Shown here: positions 59,766-64,000 of the stretch, piece by piece
Layout of the letters: every line of letters begins with the position of its first letter
How positions within the stretch are numbered: the first letter of the stretch is position 1
Assembly (NCBI RefSeq): GCF_001403615.1
Contig: NZ_LN879457.1
Span: forward strand, 1,240,001-1,304,000
Reading direction: 5' to 3'
From: Desnuesiella massiliensis
GTDB lineage: Bacteria; Bacillota; Clostridia; Clostridiales; Clostridiaceae
Length of the DNA stretch: 64,000 bases
The notes under the pieces: model-generated
What the model saw: only the letters and a program-made list of their open reading frames with translations
Told to the model about the DNA's origin: nothing
Databases searched by the model: none
Program-made: the position numbers and the translations under genes

Positions 59766-60233
59766 TTAATAGAAATCATGCAATATTGTGTTTATTTCAG
59801 CCATTCTATCTCTCATTAGTTCCAAATCCCTTAAATATTTTGGCTGTCTCATAGCCAATACTTTTAAAAACATTAATTTTTCAAATGATATTATTAGAAA
59901 GTTATCTTCTTCAACTGCTTCTTCCGAAAGAAATTTATAATCAAGCAAGCAAATACTTTTCCACATTTCAAATTCATACTTACATACTCCAAAATCATCA
60001 TATATTTCCTTTACATGATTAGGATACTTGTATGATAGTTGTTCATAATCTTCTTCTGCTATAACAAAATCAATATCTTGACCTGATTCTCTTATTTGAT
60101 AATATTCCATTGCCTTTCCACCTATCAACAAAGGCTTTGATAAAAACTCAAAGTTTAACTTATTCAGATTAATATCTAAATCTTCTACTCCTAAACAATT
60201 TTCTAGTAATACTCTTTCAAAATCATTCTTCAT
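59766..60233 (-). CDS. Nucleotidyltransferase-like protein
   Basis: A 155-residue soluble protein. The segment LLIGGKAMEYYQIRESGQDIDFVIAEEDYEQL has the GG...(D)xD spacing of a minimal nucleotidyltransferase fold (Pol-beta superfamily: GGKAMEY, then D-x-D in DIDF). A C-terminal helical region (FEKLMFLKVLAMRQPKYLRDLELMRDR) follows the pattern of such proteins. ATG 60233 is nine bases behind GGGAGG; the alternative ATG 60239 is only three bases from it. A longer reading frame with an N-terminal hydrophobic stretch has no RBS. Substrate unknown. Confidence 0.6.
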   Translation of the reverse strand: MKNDFERVLLENCLGVEDLDINLNKLNFEFLSKPLLIGGKAMEYYQIRESGQDIDFVIAEEDYEQLSYKYPNHVKEIYDDFGVCKYEFEMWKSICLLDYKFLSEEAVEEDNFLIISFEKLMFLKVLAMRQPKYLRDLELMRDRMAEINTILHDFY

Positions 60234-60526
60234 AATCATAAGCCTCCCATAAAATACCACACATGTTATAAGAATGATTATAAATAGAAAGATATACAAA
60301 TTCAAACTACAATAACTTATTTAATATCTATCAGAATATACTAAAATTAATATCGTACAAATTTTATGGATTTTCAAAATATATATTGACTACATATTAT
60401 TTTTAAGATAATATATACTGCCTTTTCAAAATATAAATCTAGTAATTCGCGATATTTTTCAAAAGCTACGTAAAATTGAACTTACGTCGTTTAATAAGAA
60501 AATTGCGTATTATATTAATCAACTTT

Positions 60527-61009
60527 TTAATTAATATTAACTAAAAATGCATAGGAAACAGTTCCTTGTTTCCAAGTTGCTATTACTTCATAAACTATCA
60601 AACCTTTTAATTCAGGCATTAATAGTTTATTATCAGTTATTGTTTGTTTTATAGGTTTATTGTCCTGCCATATATTAACTATGGTAGTTTCTGGTTTATC
60701 AGAGAAGTCTAACGTTAAGGTAGATTTAGGAGGTAAAATTAATGGAGTTGAGTTTTTTACTAATTCATTAGGACCAGCACTATCACCATTTGTTGTAGTT
60801 TTGGTTCCGTCATTATTGTCAACAGTCCAAGAATATGCTCCTCGTTTAGCCTCGATGCTTTCATCTTGGTAAAATACTTTTAATGTAGGAGGATTTTTCA
60901 ATTCTGTTTTCTCATTAATAACACTTATATTCTTGCCCTCGCATCCTATAAGTGAAAATAATAAAACTGTAAGAGAAAAGATAACTAAAAATCTCTTTAT
61001 AAATACCAT
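60527..61009 (-). CDS. Hypothetical lipoprotein
   Basis: A 160-residue secreted lipoprotein. Signal FIKRFLVIFSLTVLLFSLIGC, with lipobox LIGC and lipidated Cys at about 23. The mature part is beta-rich (TLKVFYQDESIEAKRGAYSW, PPKSTLTLDFSDKPETTIVNIW, LLMPELKGLIVYEVIATWKQGTVSYAFLVNI), like a bacterial Ig-like domain. ATG 61009 follows AAGGGTGAATTAT; the GTG at 61018 is in the RBS. No function is recognised. Confidence 0.75.
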   Translation of the reverse strand: MVFIKRFLVIFSLTVLLFSLIGCEGKNISVINEKTELKNPPTLKVFYQDESIEAKRGAYSWTVDNNDGTKTTTNGDSAGPNELVKNSTPLILPPKSTLTLDFSDKPETTIVNIWQDNKPIKQTITDNKLLMPELKGLIVYEVIATWKQGTVSYAFLVNIN

Positions 61010-61128
61010 ATAATTCACCCTTCTATACCTTTTTATAGTATTACGTTTTGAGAATTAAAAAGCTCTGTAATTATTTAATGTCTATTAGGCAATTTATTTT
61101 TTACTACGCATTTTTCTACTATTCTGAT

Positions 61129-61731
61129 TCATCTGATCAAAATAGCTCTTTGTGCTAATTCATAAAGTGACATTTCAACTGCTTCATTAATATACTCAAT
61201 CACTTCTTCAAAATTTAATACTTCTAGGGGTTCCAATAATAACTCCTTACTATATTTAAAATCCTTATGTACTGCTTGTACAAATGTTGGTATCATATTT
61301 ATATCTAATTCGTCAATTTCTATATTGTCAATCATATTTATATTGTTTTCTAGGTTGTAGTATTCAATTAGTCTCCCGTTTAATTTATAAAAATCATAAT
61401 AATATCCTTTAAGATATTCCTTTCCTGGGTATACCGTGCCGAAATATTTAGTAAAGATTTTATCATACCACAACTCATCCGAAATCAGATGACAAAAATA
61501 TCCTGCAAAGAAAGAATCATTAAGTTTATCTTTATATTTTATATAAAATGCTTTATAATCATGTTTTAACTCATTTTCAGTCTTCTTCATAAAATGCGTT
61601 TCATCCTTTGGCTTATTGAATAATTGAGGTATGTCTGCAACCAAATAACCAATTAAAAATCTATCTCTATCAACTTTTATAATTCTACTTAATTTATCTG
61701 AAATGCAAAAATGTATTATTCGTGATCCCAT
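61129..61731 (-). CDS. Zinc-dependent phospholipase C-like hydrolase family protein
   Basis: A 200-residue protein with histidines spaced as in zinc-dependent phospholipase C-like proteins: SRIIHFCISDKL, VADIPQLFNKPKDETHFM and AGYFCHLISDELWYD. All are likely metal ligands. Mostly alpha-helical, with no signal peptide. ATG 61731 follows GGAGGAAGTAGC; the longer in-frame start lies inside the RBS. The reaction is not known. Confidence 0.6.
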   Translation of the reverse strand: MGSRIIHFCISDKLSRIIKVDRDRFLIGYLVADIPQLFNKPKDETHFMKKTENELKHDYKAFYIKYKDKLNDSFFAGYFCHLISDELWYDKIFTKYFGTVYPGKEYLKGYYYDFYKLNGRLIEYYNLENNINMIDNIEIDELDINMIPTFVQAVHKDFKYSKELLLEPLEVLNFEEVIEYINEAVEMSLYELAQRAILIR

Positions 61732-61859
61732 GCTACTTCCTCCCAAGTTTCATTTTTGTAAGTTCCTCCTAGCAAATTCGTCATCTTATAATGATTTATT
61801 TATCAATACCTAATTATTCGTATTATGGATTTCAATAGTTAGTTTGCAATACTTTACAA

Positions 61860-62603
61860 TTATGGCATCAATTCATTAAATATACTCAAAACCTCTCTTG
61901 CGAATTCTTCCTGTCTCACTGCCTTATACCGGTAGCCGTTTACATAGAGTTCATTTTCTTTATAGTCTTCATTAATATACACAGTATATATACTGTGTTG
62001 CATTTCTCTATTTCTTCCAGCTATACTTATGCTTGAAAGGCTTTCGTTTTTTCTAATAACTGGTGCTCTTCTAAAGCTGTGTTTATCTATGACACTTGCA
62101 AGCCGATCAATTCTATCTCTGCTATCAATTGAAAGTCCAAGTCGTCCTCTATCCTTATGGCCACCAAACCAGTCATTTATAGTAATGTCAACCTTATTTT
62201 TAACTGGCGTATAATATACGCCTAAAACTGCTGCCAACGCTAAAACTGAAGTAATAATAGCAGTATTTAATTTCCCCTTTTTTTGTTTAAATAGATAAAT
62301 ATTTTTAAGCATATATATGACTAGAGCGCCAAGCATATATGGAAGGAAATAATAAAGCCTTGCGCTAGCATATAAGTAAAATTCTCCTTTGTCACTTGAA
62401 TCTAAAGCGCGCTCGCCCACCCGAAGCAGTATATGCAAAATCCAGTAAAAAGCAGCAACCACTATAGTACCATTGAGAAGCTTAGTATTTAGCTCCCCTA
62501 TTTTTAACTTTACATGGATAATATTAATTATCAAAATAAAAGATAAGGCAAATAGTACTAGGGGCATCAATGAAAAAATAAATATGATAACAAACATAAA
62601 CAT
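61860..62603 (-). CDS. Membrane protein of unknown function
   Basis: A 247-residue protein. Three or four N-terminal hydrophobic segments (about 3-30, 45-64, 84-103, 112-132) are followed by a soluble C-terminal half with a basic RAPVIRKNESLSSISI stretch and YTVYINEDYKENELYVNGYRYKAVR. ATG 62603 follows GGAGAGATGCTTT; ATG 62618 lies ahead of the RBS. No family recognised. Confidence 0.65.
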   Translation of the reverse strand: MFMFVIIFIFSLMPLVLFALSFILIINIIHVKLKIGELNTKLLNGTIVVAAFYWILHILLRVGERALDSSDKGEFYLYASARLYYFLPYMLGALVIYMLKNIYLFKQKKGKLNTAIITSVLALAAVLGVYYTPVKNKVDITINDWFGGHKDRGRLGLSIDSRDRIDRLASVIDKHSFRRAPVIRKNESLSSISIAGRNREMQHSIYTVYINEDYKENELYVNGYRYKAVRQEEFAREVLSIFNELMP

Positions 62604-62840
62604 AAAGCATCTCTCCATATCTAATCAATAAAAATTTAAATTAATTCGCATTAAGTTATCATTCCAAATTAAAATTATAGATTTATTATAACATAAATTC
62701 CCAGTAAAATATTTTTTCAGTTTTTACAATAAGGATTTAATCAATTGAGAAAATGAGAATTATTATGGAATATATATAGATATAAAAATTTTATAGCTGC
62801 AAATATTAATTAAAATGTTTATGACTGCTTAAAAAGAGAA

Positions 62841-62881
62841 GATAGTAGCTAATCCGTCTGTGAAGGAAGCCACTATTTTTT
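62841..62881 (+). terminator. Possible intrinsic terminator
   Basis: ATAGTAGCT (62842-62850) and AGCCACTAT (62868-62876) with one mismatch, then TTTTTTG. The rest of 62604-63162 shows AT-rich sequence and no reading frame I can support. Confidence 0.4.
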
Positions 62882-63162
62882 GTGCGTTCAGCAAAGTTAG
62901 ATTATGACTACTGGTGAAAGTTGGTTTTATTCCTGAGTGTTACAACTATTGAATTCATTATAATATCTTTAAAATATGTACAAATTTTTAAAATGAATGT
63001 AAATTATTCTTATATAGTCGCGATAATTTAATGTAGAGATTTGGGTACTGCGACTTGTATTGTAGTAATTACAAAGGAATGCTTTTTATTTTTGGGAGGG
63101 ATGAAATATTACTGATTTAGAATAGAAATAATTTTAAATAAGAGTTGGAAGGGGAATACATT

Positions 63163-64000
63163 TTGGAACAAAATTTTGATAGCAGCGAACCTATAGAATA
63201 TAAATATAAATTTAATTGTAAATATGAAAAAAGTGAATTGATTGATGCCTATATGGATAGAAAAGCCCCTATTAGATATAAGAGAGCTTTTCTAGGTACC
63301 ATTATATTTTTAGCGATAATTATTATTTTTTCAAAATCAAATTATTTTGAAAAAGCCGCATTGTATAAGAATTATGTTTTTTGGTGTTTAAGTGGAGTAT
63401 TGTTTATGATGATTTTTTTAAGAAATCACCATAAATTTATGTGGAAATCCTTGGCTGGACGTTCATTTGCACCTCAGGCAAATACATATGATATATATTT
63501 ATGTGAAGATTGCATAAATTTAATATTTCCTTTGAGTGGAATTAAAAAGGTCTTTAATTATGATGAGATAGATGTGTATGAAGTAAAAGACTATTTTATA
63601 TTAGAAAATGAATATTTAAATGGCTTTAATATAGCGAAAGAAAAAATAGATAAAAATACTATTGATAATGTAAGAAATTTTTTAAAGAATAAAACTAGAG
63701 TTAAGAATCTTGGACTACCTTTTCCTTTACGTAAATTTGCGAGAATGCCAATATACGTGGAAATAATTATAATTATGATATTATTAATTCCAGTAGCAGT
63801 TCCTATGTTAACAACAACTACAAGTAAAGTTGTGATGGGTGAAAGCGTTGTATGTAATAATTTAGGAATAAAAGTTAAAAAAACATCTCATGTAAGCTTC
63901 GGAAAAAGTAATCCTATAGACCTTTATAAAGTAGAGTTAGAATTAGAAAGTTTTGAAAAAGAAACTGCAGCTGGAAAAAGCTATAGTGAAACAGAATTCA
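63163..64000 (+). CDS. Membrane protein with YcxB-like and DUF4352-like regions, partial (3' end cut off)
   Basis: Open from TTG 63163 (AAGGGG eight bases upstream) to the window edge, about 279 codons. Two hydrophobic segments (about 47-65 and 77-93) surround a basic loop, then a YcxB-like stretch (LCEDCINLIFPLSGIKKVFNYDEID). A third segment follows (about 203-222), then an extracellular part (GESVVCNNLGIKVKKTSHVSF, DLYKVELELESFEKE) whose pattern resembles DUF4352. The C-terminus is missing. Function unknown. Confidence 0.6.
   Translation, partial: MEQNFDSSEPIEYKYKFNCKYEKSELIDAYMDRKAPIRYKRAFLGTIIFLAIIIIFSKSNYFEKAALYKNYVFWCLSGVLFMMIFLRNHHKFMWKSLAGRSFAPQANTYDIYLCEDCINLIFPLSGIKKVFNYDEIDVYEVKDYFILENEYLNGFNIAKEKIDKNTIDNVRNFLKNKTRVKNLGLPFPLRKFARMPIYVEIIIIMILLIPVAVPMLTTTTSKVVMGESVVCNNLGIKVKKTSHVSFGKSNPIDLYKVELELESFEKETAAGKSYSETEF

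Overview
The window looks like chromosomal DNA from a low-GC, spore-forming member of Clostridium sensu stricto or a close relative. The base composition is very AT-rich, ribosome-binding sites are strong AGGAGG types, GTG and TTG starts occur, intrinsic terminators end in long T-tracts, and a cotJABC spore-coat operon is present. I see no rRNA, tRNA, CRISPR array, prophage or transposase.

Layout. 0-1.3 kb: an ECF sigma factor with a translationally coupled, partial anti-sigma gene. 1.5-4.7 kb: a small protein and four consecutive GNAT acetyltransferases. 4.7-5.5 kb: a promoter, a 13-codon reading frame, nested hairpins and two terminators ahead of a CD3324-family DNA-binding protein. 5.6-9 kb: uppP, a small hypothetical and a chemoreceptor. 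9-12.8 kb: an ABC-F ribosome-protection gene behind an attenuation-type leader (8-codon peptide, long-range stem, two terminators), then a MATE exporter. 13-17 kb: an atypical ketoacyl-synthase-III-like protein, a TrmH-family methyltransferase and an unknown membrane protein. 17-25.4 kb: a YesN/YesM-type two-component system with a dedicated binding lipoprotein, followed by the mglBAC galactose/glucose ABC transporter. 25.7-28 kb: a cell-wall amidase, cotJABC and a greA remnant. 28.8-34.2 kb: a five-gene dipeptide/glutathione-type ABC transporter. 34.4-38.9 kb: a membrane-anchored alpha/beta hydrolase, ribonuclease Z and ilvE.

39-47.9 kb is the most interesting part: a complete yhf-type operon (yhfZ, yhfY, yhfU, yhfT, an amidase-signature gene, php, yhfS, yhfX, yhfW). 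It has a sigma-A promoter, a perfect 24-bp palindromic operator and a second, degenerate copy of that operator inside the operon. It encodes a regulator, a transporter and a set of enzymes (two PLP-fold proteins, a phosphotriesterase-fold hydrolase, a phosphopentomutase-like enzyme and an amidase) that together look like uptake and breakdown of an unidentified compound.

48-64 kb: a DUF2975/HTH pair, a DUF3810 metalloprotease, a 24-residue peptide gene with its own terminator, a cytoplasmic-looking M14 peptidoglycan peptidase, a nitroreductase, an HxlR regulator divergent from an Old Yellow Enzyme, two AraC/GyrI-type regulators (one interrupted by an in-frame amber codon), a HAD phosphatase, another GNAT, several small hypotheticals and a partial membrane protein at the right edge. 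Two inverted copies of a roughly 100-bp palindromic repeat sit beside matching terminators at 37.7 and 49.9 kb.
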